NCBI RefSeq assembly: GCF_047528295.1
Contig: NZ_CP180001.1
Span: 372,001-436,000 of the forward strand
Length of the DNA: 64,000 bases
Reading direction: 5' to 3'
From: Peptacetobacter sp900550335
Lineage (GTDB): Bacteria; Bacillota; Clostridia; Peptostreptococcales; Peptostreptococcaceae
Shown: piece after piece, positions 17,653 through 25,515 of the stretch
How positions within the stretch are numbered: the stretch's first letter is position 1
Layout: each line of letters starts with the position of its first letter
The notes under the pieces: generated by a model
Told to the model about the DNA's origin: nothing
Database searches by the model: none
What the model saw: only the letters and a program-made list of their open reading frames with translations
Program-made: the position numbers and the translations under genes

Positions 17653-18153
17653 TTAAGCTTCTTCTTCCTGTTTCTTTGCTATCGCATCTACTAAGTATAC
17701 GAAGTTTGATACTGGAGCTTTTAAGCTTCCAAGTAATTTTGCGATAAGTTCTTCTCTTGATGGTATGTTTGCTAATTCCATTATCTTAGCTTCATCGTAG
17801 AATTCACCTTCAACTACACCCATTTTTAATTTCATTTTAGGATGAGTTTCTATGAATTTTTTAAGTATTCTTGCTGGAGCAACTGGATCATCGTATCCAA
17901 ATGCTATAGCGTTAGTTCCTACTAATAATTCATCGTTGAACTGTTCTATTCCTACTTCCTGAGCAGCTCTTCTTACTAAAGTATTTTTGTATACTTTGTA
18001 ATCAACACCAGCTTCTCTCATAACTTTTCTTAATTCTGTAACTTCAGCAACTGTTAATCCTTTGTAGTCAACTACAACTGCAGAAGAAGAATTATTTAAT
18101 TTTTCTACTATTTCAGAAACAACTAATGATTTAACTTCTAAAGCTTTTCTCAT
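17653..18153 (-). CDS. rplJ: 50S ribosomal protein L10
   Basis: L10 is the base of the L7/L12 stalk. The 166-residue protein starts MRKALEVKSLVVSEIVEKL and has the 23S-binding N-terminal domain and the C-terminal helix that binds L12 dimers. The start chosen lies 11 bases after GGAGG; a GTG four codons upstream abuts the site and is less likely. A recognisable L10 leader with an attenuator hairpin and its own promoter lies upstream. Confidence 0.96.
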   Translation of the reverse strand: MRKALEVKSLVVSEIVEKLNNSSSAVVVDYKGLTVAEVTELRKVMREAGVDYKVYKNTLVRRAAQEVGIEQFNDELLVGTNAIAFGYDDPVAPARILKKFIETHPKMKLKMGVVEGEFYDEAKIMELANIPSREELIAKLLGSLKAPVSNFVYLVDAIAKKQEEEA

Positions 18154-18179
18154 TAATCTGCGCACCTCCTTATCAAATA

Positions 18180-18325
18180 GATGTTATTTATTTACCGTAT
18201 CATTTAAAAAGCCTCTGTATCGACGGACGCAGAGGCTTAAATATTCTAAATAATATATCTAAAACCTCGGCGGGAAATTAAGCTTACGCACCCACTGTCT
18301 ACGGCAAATCTATTCTTTTTTTACA
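18180..18325 (-). promoter_or_regulatory. L10 leader RNA (r-protein autoregulation)
   Basis: Minus-strand sequence between the promoter and rplJ contains CCGCCGAGGT and, further on, AAGCCTCTGCGTCC, the pair of blocks I associate with the Firmicute L10 leader. The second block is also the left arm of a terminator hairpin, as expected if L10-L12 binding switches between antiterminator and terminator. Confidence 0.75.
18206..18240 (-). terminator. Attenuator hairpin of the L10 leader
   Basis: AAGCCTCTG and CAGAGGCTT pair around a short loop and are followed on the minus strand by TTTTTAAA. It lies about 50 bases upstream of rplJ inside the leader, so it is a conditional terminator rather than the end of rplA. 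Confidence 0.78.
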
Positions 18326-18336
18326 TTGACTATGAT

Positions 18337-18365
18337 ATAATATCATTTTTGTCAACCTGTGTCAA
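18337..18365 (-). promoter_or_regulatory. rplJ-rplL promoter
   Basis: TTGACA (18360-18365) and TATTAT (18337-18342) are 17 bases apart, just beyond the rplA stop. A second TTGACA overlaps the spacer, so an alternative start is possible. Confidence 0.75.
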
Positions 18366-18378
18366 CAGTTTTTTAAAA

Positions 18379-19077
18379 TTAATCAGTAACTCTTGCTGGG
18401 TTAACTTTTACACCAGGTCCCATTGAAGAAGCAACTGATATACTTCTTAAGTACTGACCTTTAGCAGCAGATGGTTTAGCTTTTATTATAGCTTCCATTA
18501 AAACTGCAAAGTTCTGAGCAAGTTTTTCTCCACCGAATGATACTTTTCCTATTGGAACGTGTATTATGTTAGTTTTGTCTAATCTGTATTCAACTTTACC
18601 AGCTTTTATTTCGTTAACAGCTTTAGTTACGTCGAATGTAACAGTTCCTGATTTAGGGTTAGGCATTAAACCTTTAGGTCCTAATACTCTACCTAGTCTA
18701 CCAACTACACCCATCATATCTGGAGTAGCAACAACTATATCGAAATCGAACCAGTTTTCTCCCTGTATTTTCTGTACCATTTCTTCAGCACCTACGAAAT
18801 CAGCTCCAGCAGCTTCAGCTTCTTTAGCTTTTTCACCTTTAGCGAAAACTAAAACTTTTTTAGTTTTACCAGTACCGTTTGGTAATACAACAGCACCTCT
18901 AACCTGCTGATCTGCGTGTCTTGAGTCAACACCTAATCTTATGTGTGCTTCAACTGTTTCGTCGAATTTAGCTTCTGCAACTTCACATACTAATGATAAA
19001 GCTTCAGTTGCATCGTATAAATTACTTCTGTCTATTTTGCTTAACGCGTTTGCGTATCTTTTACCTCTTTTAGCCAT
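18379..19077 (-). CDS. rplA: 50S ribosomal protein L1
   Basis: L1 forms the mobile L1 stalk that moves deacylated tRNA from the E site, and it represses its own synthesis. The 232-residue product begins MAKRGKRYANALSKID and has the two-domain L1 fold with GRLGRVLGPKGLMPNPKSGT in the second domain. Its message carries a clear L1-binding mimic just upstream of the ribosome site. Standard length; it follows rplK. Confidence 0.98.
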   Translation of the reverse strand: MAKRGKRYANALSKIDRSNLYDATEALSLVCEVAEAKFDETVEAHIRLGVDSRHADQQVRGAVVLPNGTGKTKKVLVFAKGEKAKEAEAAGADFVGAEEMVQKIQGENWFDFDIVVATPDMMGVVGRLGRVLGPKGLMPNPKSGTVTFDVTKAVNEIKAGKVEYRLDKTNIIHVPIGKVSFGGEKLAQNFAVLMEAIIKAKPSAAKGQYLRSISVASSMGPGVKVNPARVTD

Positions 19078-19094
19078 TATTAATTTTCCTCCTT

Positions 19095-19123
19095 GTGGTA
19101 ATTTCGGTCTTTAGACCTCCCAC
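19095..19123 (-). promoter_or_regulatory. L1-binding leader hairpin before rplA
   Basis: On the minus strand GTGGGAGGTC, AAAGACC and ACCAC form an interrupted stem that resembles the L1 site of 23S rRNA, about 15 bases before the rplA start. In other bacteria L1 binds such a mimic and blocks translation. The match is by eye. Confidence 0.72.
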
Positions 19124-19216
19124 TTCATATAAAACAAAGTGTTTTAATTTCTAATTTAATATTTTTTAATTTCCGATAAATCGGTCTTTGATGTTTAAAA
19201 GCTAATCAACTAATAA

Positions 19217-19642
19217 TTAGTCAACTACTTCTACACCCATACTTCTAGCTGTACCAGCTATCATGCTCATTGCTGCTTCAACGTTAGCTGCATTTAAGTC
19301 AGGCATTTTTAATTCTGCTATTTCTCTTACCTGTGCAGATGTTATTTTAGCAACTTTCTTTTTGTTAGGTTCTCCTGATGCTGATTTAAGATTACAAGCT
19401 TTCTTTATTAAAACAGCAGCTGGAGGAGTTTTAGTTATGAAACTGAATGATCTATCCTGATATACAGTTATAACAACTGGTATTATCATTCCAGCCTGAT
19501 CTGCAGTTTTTGCATTAAATTCCTTTGTGAATCCCATTATGTTGACACCGTGCTGTCCTAGTGCTGGACCAACTGGTGGTGCTGGTGTAGCTTTTCCAGC
19601 AGGTATCTGTAATTTTATCTGACCTATTACTTTTTTAGCCAT
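19217..19642 (-). CDS. rplK: 50S ribosomal protein L11
   Basis: L11 binds the GTPase-associated region of 23S rRNA. The 141-residue protein has the Pro-rich N-terminal domain (PAGKATPAPPVGPALGQHGV) used in factor and thiostrepton binding and a C-terminal rRNA-binding domain. It follows nusG by 15 bases with GGAGG upstream, in the standard secE-nusG-rplK-rplA order. Confidence 0.98.
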   Translation of the reverse strand: MAKKVIGQIKLQIPAGKATPAPPVGPALGQHGVNIMGFTKEFNAKTADQAGMIIPVVITVYQDRSFSFITKTPPAAVLIKKACNLKSASGEPNKKKVAKITSAQVREIAELKMPDLNAANVEAAMSMIAGTARSMGVEVVD

Positions 19643-19657
19643 TTAAAGTGCACCTCC

Positions 19658-20200
19658 TTAGATTTTCTCTATACTTTGAATCCCTATAGTTACTGGGGAC
19701 TTTCTACCGAATATTTCTGTTAATAATTTTACTTCTTTTTTCTCCGCGTTAACTTCTTCTACAGTACCCATATTGCCTGCAAAAGATCCATTTATGATTT
19801 TAACAACGTCGCCAGGTTCAAAATCTACGTCACCACCTACAACTTCCTGAGTAGGTAATTCTATTCCCATAGCAATTACTTCCTCATCGCTTAATGGTAC
19901 AGGTTTTGATCCAGGGCCAACAAATCCAGTAACGCCTTTAGTATTTCTAACTACGTACCAAGATTCATCTGTTATAATCATTTTTATTAATACATAACTT
20001 GGATAAACTTTACGTTGTCTTATCTTTTCATTTCCTTTTGGAGTTTTTTCTACTACATTTTCAGTAGGAACAACAACGTGAGTTATGATATTTTCCATAC
20101 CTCTTGTTATTACCGCTCTTTCTATAGTAGCTTTAACTTTATTTTCATGTCCTGAATAAGTGTGAACAACGTACCATTTTGCTTCTTGTAATTCTGACAT
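19658..20200 (-). CDS. nusG: Transcription termination/antitermination factor NusG
   Basis: NusG binds RNA polymerase, affects pausing and couples transcription to termination or translation. The 180-residue product has the NGN domain (from KWYVVHTYSGHENKV) and a C-terminal KOW domain (FEPGDVVKIINGSFAGNMG). It follows secE with a short gap. Standard length; no extra domain. Confidence 0.98.
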   Translation of the reverse strand: MSELQEAKWYVVHTYSGHENKVKATIERAVITRGMENIITHVVVPTENVVEKTPKGNEKIRQRKVYPSYVLIKMIITDESWYVVRNTKGVTGFVGPGSKPVPLSDEEVIAMGIELPTQEVVGGDVDFEPGDVVKIINGSFAGNMGTVEEVNAEKKEVKLLTEIFGRKSPVTIGIQSIEKI

Positions 20201-20218
20201 AATTCTTACTCCTTTACT

Positions 20219-20437
20219 TTACTTTAGCAATAATGCAAGGGCACCAGATAATACTGTATCTATCCCCCATATTGCTAAAGTTGAAAATATAACTACTGCT
20301 AAAACCACACCTGTGTTGCGGAATAGTTCTTTTCTAGTCGGCCAAGTTACTCTTTTAAGCTCAGCTTTTGTTTCTCTGAAGTAACCAAACAGACCAGTTT
20401 TTTCTTTCTTTTCAACAGCCTGATTTTCTTCTGCCAT
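20219..20437 (-). CDS. secE: Preprotein translocase subunit SecE
   Basis: SecE is the small clamp subunit of the SecYEG membrane channel. The 72-residue protein has a charged cytosolic part with the conserved TKAELKRVTWPTRKEL followed by one membrane segment (VVLAVVIFSTLAIWGIDTVL). The ATG is preferred because AAGGGG lies 8 bases upstream; a GTG three codons earlier falls inside that site. It lies between rpmG and nusG, the conserved arrangement. Confidence 0.96.
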   Translation of the reverse strand: MAEENQAVEKKEKTGLFGYFRETKAELKRVTWPTRKELFRNTGVVLAVVIFSTLAIWGIDTVLSGALALLLK

Positions 20438-20465
20438 TAATTTCACCCCTTAAAGTAAAACGAAA

Positions 20466-20615
20466 TTATTTTGTTTCTTTATGTAGAGTATGTTTTTTGC
20501 AGAATTTACAATATTTTTTAAGTTCTATTCTGTCTGGATTGTTTTTCTTATTTTTAGTAGTGTTGTAATTTCTCTGTTTGCATTCTGTACATGCTAAAGT
20601 AACTTTTACTCTCAT
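20466..20615 (-). CDS. rpmG: 50S ribosomal protein L33, zinc-binding type
   Basis: This 49-residue protein begins MRVKVTLACTECKQRNY and ends in a Lys-rich tail. Four cysteines (Cys9, Cys12, Cys36, Cys39) form a zinc ribbon, so this is the C+ form of L33. It starts the secE-nusG transcript, 28 bases before secE, and has GGAGG before its ATG. Confidence 0.96.
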   Translation of the reverse strand: MRVKVTLACTECKQRNYNTTKNKKNNPDRIELKKYCKFCKKHTLHKETK

Positions 20616-20718
20616 CGTTACACCTCCATTTGTTTATACAATAAATATATATATTGAATAATATGATATATCCGGTGTTTTGGAAATACCATTACCTTCC
20701 ATAAACATTACTCTGTAT

Positions 20719-20748
20719 AAATTACCACAAACTAGCGGTATATGTCAA
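20719..20748 (-). promoter_or_regulatory. Promoter of rpmG-secE-nusG
   Basis: A perfect TTGACA (20743-20748) stands 18 bases from TAATTT (20719-20724). The -10 box is weak, but the place, between the tuf2 terminator and rpmG, is right. Confidence 0.6.
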
Positions 20749-20828
20749 CAATTTTATTAATTTCTTGCGTTATTTTTTTGTAAACACTCATCCTGGCGTA
20801 ACACACACATTCTCACTTTAAAAACTCT

Positions 20829-20860
20829 AAAAAAAGAGAGACCGTAATGATCTCTCTTTT
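20829..20860 (-). terminator. Terminator of tuf copy 2
   Basis: AAAAGAGAGA and TCTCTCTTTT with a nine-base loop and a following T-run. It matches the tuf1 terminator except for one loop base. Confidence 0.9.
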
Positions 20861-20894
20861 ATCTATAACACTTAAGTAATTATCTATCAATTAA

Positions 20895-22088
20895 TTATTC
20901 TATTATTGATGCAACTACACCAGATGCTACAGTTCTTCCACCTTCTCTTATTGCGAATCTTAATCCTTCTTCAACACATATAGAGTTTATTAAGTCAACT
21001 TCTATTGTTACGTTGTCTCCTGGCATTACCATTTCTGTTCCTTCTGGTAATTTACAAGCTCCTGTAACGTCTGTTGTTCTGAAGTAGAACTGTGGTCTGT
21101 ATCCATCGAAGAATGGAGTATGTCTTCCACCTTCTTCTTTTTTAAGTACGTATATTTCTGCTGTGAATTTTGTATGAGCATTAACTGTTCCTGGTTTTGC
21201 AAGAACCTGTCCTCTTTCTATTTCATTTCTCTGAACACCTCTTAATAATGCTCCTATGTTATCTCCAGCTTCTGCCTGATCTAGTAATTTTCTGAACATT
21301 TCTACTCCTGTTACTACTACTTTTCTTGGAGCTTCTGCTAATCCTACTAGTTCAACTTCGTCCTGTACTTTTAGTACTCCTCTTTCAACTCTACCTGTTG
21401 CAACTGTTCCTCTACCTGTTATAGAGAATACGTCTTCTACTGGCATTAAGAAGTCTTTGTCAACGTCTCTTTCTGGAGCTGGTATATATTCATCTATCAT
21501 TTCGAAGAATTCTACTATTTTGTCTCCCCATTCGCTTGATGGATCTTCTAATGCTTTTAATGCAGATCCTCTTACTATTGGAGTATCATCTCCTGGGAAA
21601 TCATATTCGTTTAATAATTCTCTTACTTCCATTTCAACTAATTCAAGAAGTTCTTCGTCGTCTACCATATCACATTTGTTTAAGAATACAACTATGTAAG
21701 GTACACCAACCTGTCTTGATAATAGTATATGTTCTCTTGTCTGAGGCATTGGTCCATCAGTTGCTGAACAAACTAATATAGCACCATCCATCTGTGCAGC
21801 ACCAGTTATCATGTTTTTAACGTAGTCAGCATGTCCTGGGCAGTCAACGTGTGCGTAGTGTCTGTTTGGAGTTTCGTATTCAACGTGTGCAGTTGATATT
21901 GTGATTCCTCTTTCTCTTTCTTCTGGAGCTTTATCTATGTTAGCGAAATCTACTGCTTCTCCTAAGTGATATCTGTCGAATAATGTTTTTGTTATTGCTG
22001 CTGTTAATGTAGTTTTACCGTGGTCAACGTGTCCTATAGTACCTATATTAACATGAGGTTTACTTCTTTCAAATTTAGCTTTAGCCAT
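20895..22088 (-). CDS. tuf: Elongation factor Tu, copy 2
   Basis: A second complete EF-Tu of 397 residues, identical to copy 1 except for Glu186 in place of Pro186; all GTP-binding motifs are the same. The DNA is also almost identical, with only a few silent changes, and the identity continues about 60 bases past the stop into the terminator, while the upstream side diverges shortly before the ribosome site. It lies between sigH and rpmG rather than in the str operon. Confidence 0.99.
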   Translation of the reverse strand: MAKAKFERSKPHVNIGTIGHVDHGKTTLTAAITKTLFDRYHLGEAVDFANIDKAPEERERGITISTAHVEYETPNRHYAHVDCPGHADYVKNMITGAAQMDGAILVCSATDGPMPQTREHILLSRQVGVPYIVVFLNKCDMVDDEELLELVEMEVRELLNEYDFPGDDTPIVRGSALKALEDPSSEWGDKIVEFFEMIDEYIPAPERDVDKDFLMPVEDVFSITGRGTVATGRVERGVLKVQDEVELVGLAEAPRKVVVTGVEMFRKLLDQAEAGDNIGALLRGVQRNEIERGQVLAKPGTVNAHTKFTAEIYVLKKEEGGRHTPFFDGYRPQFYFRTTDVTGACKLPEGTEMVMPGDNVTIEVDLINSICVEEGLRFAIREGGRTVASGVVASIIE

Positions 22089-22169
22089 TGTCTAAATTCC
22101 TCCCTTAATAATATTATTTTTTATTTACCTTATTGCAGTTGCAATATGTCTATGTTATGTATTTTACTA

Positions 22170-22820
22170 TTAATCATTTACATTTTCAAGATGTTTCTCT
22201 AATTTTCTCTTCACTCTCTGCAATGCATTGTCAATAGATTTTGGTTCCTTACCTATTATATCGGCGATTTCTTGATATGATTTGCCGTTTAAGTACAATC
22301 CAAGAACCTCCTGCTCTAATTCACTAAGCAGTTTATTTATCTTATCTTCTATATTTTTTAACTCTTCCTTACTTATAATAAGCTCTTCTGGGTTAGTGAC
22401 CATACTAGCTGTTATTATATCAAGAAGTGTTCTTTCTGACTCTTCATCGTATATTGGTTTGCTCAATGATACATAAGTATTTAGAGGAATATGCTTTTGT
22501 CTGGTAGCAGTCTTTATAGCGGTTATTATCTGTCTAGTTATACAAACTTCAGCAAAAGATCTAAACGAATGAGCTTTGGTTTCATCAAAATCTCTAATAG
22601 CCTTATAAAGTCCGATCATACCCTCTTGTATTATATCTTCTCTATCTGCTCCTATTAGGAAATAAGACTTCGCTTTAACCCTTACAAAATTTTTGTATTT
22701 TGCCATTATGTACTCAAGAGCCATTCTATCCCCGTTAGCTGCTCTTTTAACTATTTCATATTCTTCTTTTTGTTGCTGATTTTCATTCTGTTCTACGTTT
22801 TTTTCTTCCACTAGCTCCAT
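22170..22820 (-). CDS. sigH: RNA polymerase sigma factor SigH (Spo0H family)
   Basis: A 216-residue sigma-70 family factor. Region 2 includes GADREDIIQEGMIGLYKAIR (core binding) and SFRSFAEVCITRQIITAIKT (-10 recognition); region 4 is the helix-turn-helix LNGKSYQEIADIIGKEPKSI. In spore formers SigH starts the stationary-phase programme; it also occurs in non-sporulating Firmicutes, so it does not prove sporulation here. Its place upstream of rpmG, secE and nusG is typical. A GGGGGAG site precedes the ATG. Confidence 0.93.
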   Translation of the reverse strand: MELVEEKNVEQNENQQQKEEYEIVKRAANGDRMALEYIMAKYKNFVRVKAKSYFLIGADREDIIQEGMIGLYKAIRDFDETKAHSFRSFAEVCITRQIITAIKTATRQKHIPLNTYVSLSKPIYDEESERTLLDIITASMVTNPEELIISKEELKNIEDKINKLLSELEQEVLGLYLNGKSYQEIADIIGKEPKSIDNALQRVKRKLEKHLENVND

Positions 22821-22865
22821 CTAATCTCCCCCAATAAATATTTTATATTCAAAGGCATATATTAT

Positions 22866-23429
22866 TTACTTTTTATTAATTCTCATTCTTTCTAATTTGT
22901 CCCAAACCTCTCTGTTTTCGTGGCTCAACCTATCACCTATAGTATTTCTCTGTATAGTTTTCTTATGACTGCTGTTTTTTTCTCCTATCTTCTCCTTAGA
23001 CTTCATAACATCTAACTGAAGTTCCCTAGCAGAAATTCTTGCAGCTCCTTTACCTAGTACAATCTGCTGCTCAGCGTAGTCACTTGTAGCAACCTTTAAG
23101 TCGATAAACTCCTTATTAGGCAGCTCTGCAATATACTTTTCTATATAACTATCCGCTGTCTGATGCTCTTTAGTAAATACTATCTCAACAGAATCTGATC
23201 TCTTTTCTTCATATCCAGCAGAATTCTTTACATTATAAGCATCAAATACTATAGTTGTTTTGTATCCCATATACTTAGAAAACTCTATCATATAATCTAC
23301 TAACTTCTCTCTAGAGCTTTCAAGGTTTATCTTAGATAATTCATTCAAATCATCCCATGCGTTAATTATATTGTATCCATCAACTATAAGAATTTTTTTC
23401 TTTTTCTTCTTTTTAAACTTTGCAGCCAT
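22866..23429 (-). CDS. yacP: NYN-domain RNA-processing protein, YacP family
   Basis: A 187-residue protein with an N-terminal run of lysines followed by ILIVDGYNIINAWDD, the first acidic motif of the NYN/PIN-like ribonuclease fold; further acidic residues lie in TIVFDAYNV and KVATSDYAEQQ. In Bacillus the homologue (Rae1) cleaves mRNA on the ribosome. It overlaps rlmB by one base (TAATG), implying co-translation. A nuclease role is inferred from the family. Confidence 0.9.
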   Translation of the reverse strand: MAAKFKKKKKKKILIVDGYNIINAWDDLNELSKINLESSREKLVDYMIEFSKYMGYKTTIVFDAYNVKNSAGYEEKRSDSVEIVFTKEHQTADSYIEKYIAELPNKEFIDLKVATSDYAEQQIVLGKGAARISARELQLDVMKSKEKIGEKNSSHKKTIQRNTIGDRLSHENREVWDKLERMRINKK

Positions 23430-24163
23430 TATTTACCCGAAGTTCTCTGTCTAAATACCTCATAAAGCAGTATTCCACCTGCTACCGATGCATTTAAAGA
23501 CGTTACATTACCTACCATAGGCATACTAACTACAAAATCACAGTTCTGTTTAACAAGTCTTGATATACCAAATCCTTCACTTCCTACTACTAATCCTAAA
23601 GGACCTGTTAAATCCTGTTTATAGAACACTCCTCCATCCATGTCTGCAGCTGCAATCCATAGACCTTCTTCTTTTAGCATCTTTATAGTATTTACAATAT
23701 TAGTTACCTTACACACAGGAACATACTCTACTGCCCCAGCAGATGCTTTTGCAACTACAGGAGTTATGTCTACTGATCTTCTCTTAGGAATTACAACAGC
23801 ATGAGCACCTACTGCATCTGCTGTTCTTATTATAGAACCTAAGTTGTGAGGATCTGTTATCTCATCTAATATGATGATAAATGGATCTTCTCCCTTTTCT
23901 TTAACTTCTCTTACTACATCTTCTATATCTTTATAGATATAATCGCTTATAGTAGCTATAACACCTTGATGGGCGTGGCTAGTACTCATCTCATCTAGCT
24001 TATGTCTATCAACATACTGAATAACTATCTTCTTTTCCTTTGCCATAGCTATTATCTTTTTAATAGATCCTTCTTTTGAAGAATTAGATATAAGCAATTT
24101 TTCTATATGTCTATCGTTTTTTATCGCTTCTATTACCGGATTTCTTCCTTCTATTATAGCCAT
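23429..24163 (-). CDS. rlmB: 23S rRNA (guanosine-2'-O)-methyltransferase, TrmH/SpoU family
   Basis: A 244-residue SPOUT methyltransferase. The N-terminal substrate-binding domain begins IIEGRNPVIEAIKN. The C-terminal trefoil-knot domain holds the three motifs ILDEITDPHNLGSIIRTADA, LVVGSEGFGISRLV and VSMPMVGNVTSLNASVA. The family methylates ribose of a 23S guanosine (RlmB) or of other rRNA and tRNA sites, so the exact target is inferred. It starts 13 bases after thyX and overlaps yacP. Confidence 0.92.
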   Translation of the reverse strand: MAIIEGRNPVIEAIKNDRHIEKLLISNSSKEGSIKKIIAMAKEKKIVIQYVDRHKLDEMSTSHAHQGVIATISDYIYKDIEDVVREVKEKGEDPFIIILDEITDPHNLGSIIRTADAVGAHAVVIPKRRSVDITPVVAKASAGAVEYVPVCKVTNIVNTIKMLKEEGLWIAAADMDGGVFYKQDLTGPLGLVVGSEGFGISRLVKQNCDFVVSMPMVGNVTSLNASVAGGILLYEVFRQRTSGK

Positions 24164-24176
24164 AATATTTTCCTTC

Positions 24177-24935
24177 CTATAAATTCTTAAATTTTTCTCT
24201 TATCTCAACAACCTTACCACAAGTCATCTTTCCTTCTGGACAAGGCCCTTTCACACATTTTGGTCCACAGTTTCTAAACATTATAGGAGCTACTTTTTTC
24301 ACTTCTTTAAGCATCTGTGTAGCCATTTCCCTTATTTCCCACTGAGCTCTTTCGCAGCATCTGTGGTCAAAGAAATTGTAAAGACTTCTAACATTCATAG
24401 TCATTACTATTTTTGTTTCACAAGCATTTGGGAAAACATATCTAGCATCTTCTATAGCCTTTTTTTCAGCTAATCTAGTTGCTTCTTTTTCTGATTTTCC
24501 CTCTTCCATAAATTCTTTTTTATGTTTTTCAGATAATATATCTACTATTCTATCGTAGTCTTTCTGATCTCTTTCCATAGCTTCTACAAATATCTTTTTA
24601 GCTTCCTCAGATTTTTCTATTTCTGGTGGAATTATATATTCAAACTGATCTAGTTTTACATATCTCTGAGATTGCTGAGAATAACTAGCTATTCTATGAC
24701 GAACAATCTGATGAGAACATGCTCTAGATATCCCCTCTACTCCAAAAGTAAATGACACATGCTCAAGTGGAGACTCGTGTCCTATATCAGTTAACATTTT
24801 TAAAAAATTTTCTATCTTTTCATCTGTAAGATTTTCTTCTATTCCTTCAACACCAACTTTAGAGTAACAAAGCTTTGCAGCCATTGATACAACTTTCTCT
24901 GGTTCAGGTGTATGTGCAAGTAATTTAACTTTCAT
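24177..24935 (-). CDS. thyX: Flavin-dependent thymidylate synthase ThyX
   Basis: ThyX makes dTMP from dUMP using FAD, NADPH and methylene-tetrahydrofolate. The signature RHRxxSxxxxSxR is present as RHRIASYSQQSQR at residues 79-91, and an FAD/dUMP-binding part lies around MNVRSLYNFFDHRCC. The C-terminus has a Cys-rich extension (FRNCGPKCVKGPCPEGKMTC) beyond the core, typical of clostridial ThyX and possibly metal-binding. No thyA is seen in the window. Confidence 0.95.
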   Translation of the reverse strand: MKVKLLAHTPEPEKVVSMAAKLCYSKVGVEGIEENLTDEKIENFLKMLTDIGHESPLEHVSFTFGVEGISRACSHQIVRHRIASYSQQSQRYVKLDQFEYIIPPEIEKSEEAKKIFVEAMERDQKDYDRIVDILSEKHKKEFMEEGKSEKEATRLAEKKAIEDARYVFPNACETKIVMTMNVRSLYNFFDHRCCERAQWEIREMATQMLKEVKKVAPIMFRNCGPKCVKGPCPEGKMTCGKVVEIREKFKNL

Positions 24936-25064
24936 TTTATCACCCCTAAAATATAATAGTCCAATCTATATTATATCATTAAAATAATATTCTGTCGCAG
25001 TTTTTTATAAAAATAGAAATCAATAATAAAAGACATCTTCCAAAAAAATGTATATTTTCAAATA

Positions 25065-25112
25065 AAAAAGGTGCTACCATAAACATAAAATGTTTAGTTA
25101 GTAGCACCTTTA
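25065..25112 (-). terminator. Terminator downstream of mrnC
   Basis: AAAGGTGCTAC and GTAGCACCTTT form an 11-bp stem around a longer loop and are followed on the minus strand by a run of six T. It separates the cysS-mrnC transcript from thyX. Confidence 0.9.
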
Positions 25113-25116
25113 AAAT

Positions 25117-25512
25117 TTACATATCTTCTTCTATTATCGCAATTCCTCTTCTAACAATCTCTTCAAGTCTATCTATCTGCTTATCAAGATAAAGATAACC
25201 AATCAGAGCTTCAAAACCAGTAGCGTGTTTGTAGTCTACTATATCCATATTCTTTGGAGCAGTGTTAGACTTCTGGTTTCTTCCTCTCTTAAAGATCCTC
25301 ATCTCTTCCTCAGTTAAATCATTCTCTATAGTGTGAATAACCTTAGACTGAGCGTTTGCATTTACATATTTTATCGCCTGCTTGTGAAGAGTGTTCACTT
25401 TGTTATTGCAATTTTTTTTGATTAAATATTCTCTTATATAAGATTCATACACAGTGTCCCCAAGATAAGCAAGTACCAATGGAGACATAGTTATTAATTC
25501 ACTTTTTTCCAT
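25117..25512 (-). CDS. mrnC: Mini-ribonuclease III
   Basis: Mini-III is an RNase III catalytic domain without the double-stranded RNA-binding domain. It trims the pre-23S stem in Bacillus. The 131-residue product has LAYLGDTVYESYIREYL, with the catalytic Asp at about residue 19, and a second acidic patch in TGFEALIGYLYL. It starts 3 bases after the cysS stop. The stems flanking both 23S genes in this window are its expected substrates. Confidence 0.94.
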   Translation of the reverse strand: MEKSELITMSPLVLAYLGDTVYESYIREYLIKKNCNNKVNTLHKQAIKYVNANAQSKVIHTIENDLTEEEMRIFKRGRNQKSNTAPKNMDIVDYKHATGFEALIGYLYLDKQIDRLEEIVRRGIAIIEEDM

Positions 25513-25515
25513 TTT

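Noticed and set aside
22170..22820. Treating sigH as proof that the organism forms spores
   Set aside because: SigH is also kept in non-sporulating Firmicutes; no other sporulation gene lies here.
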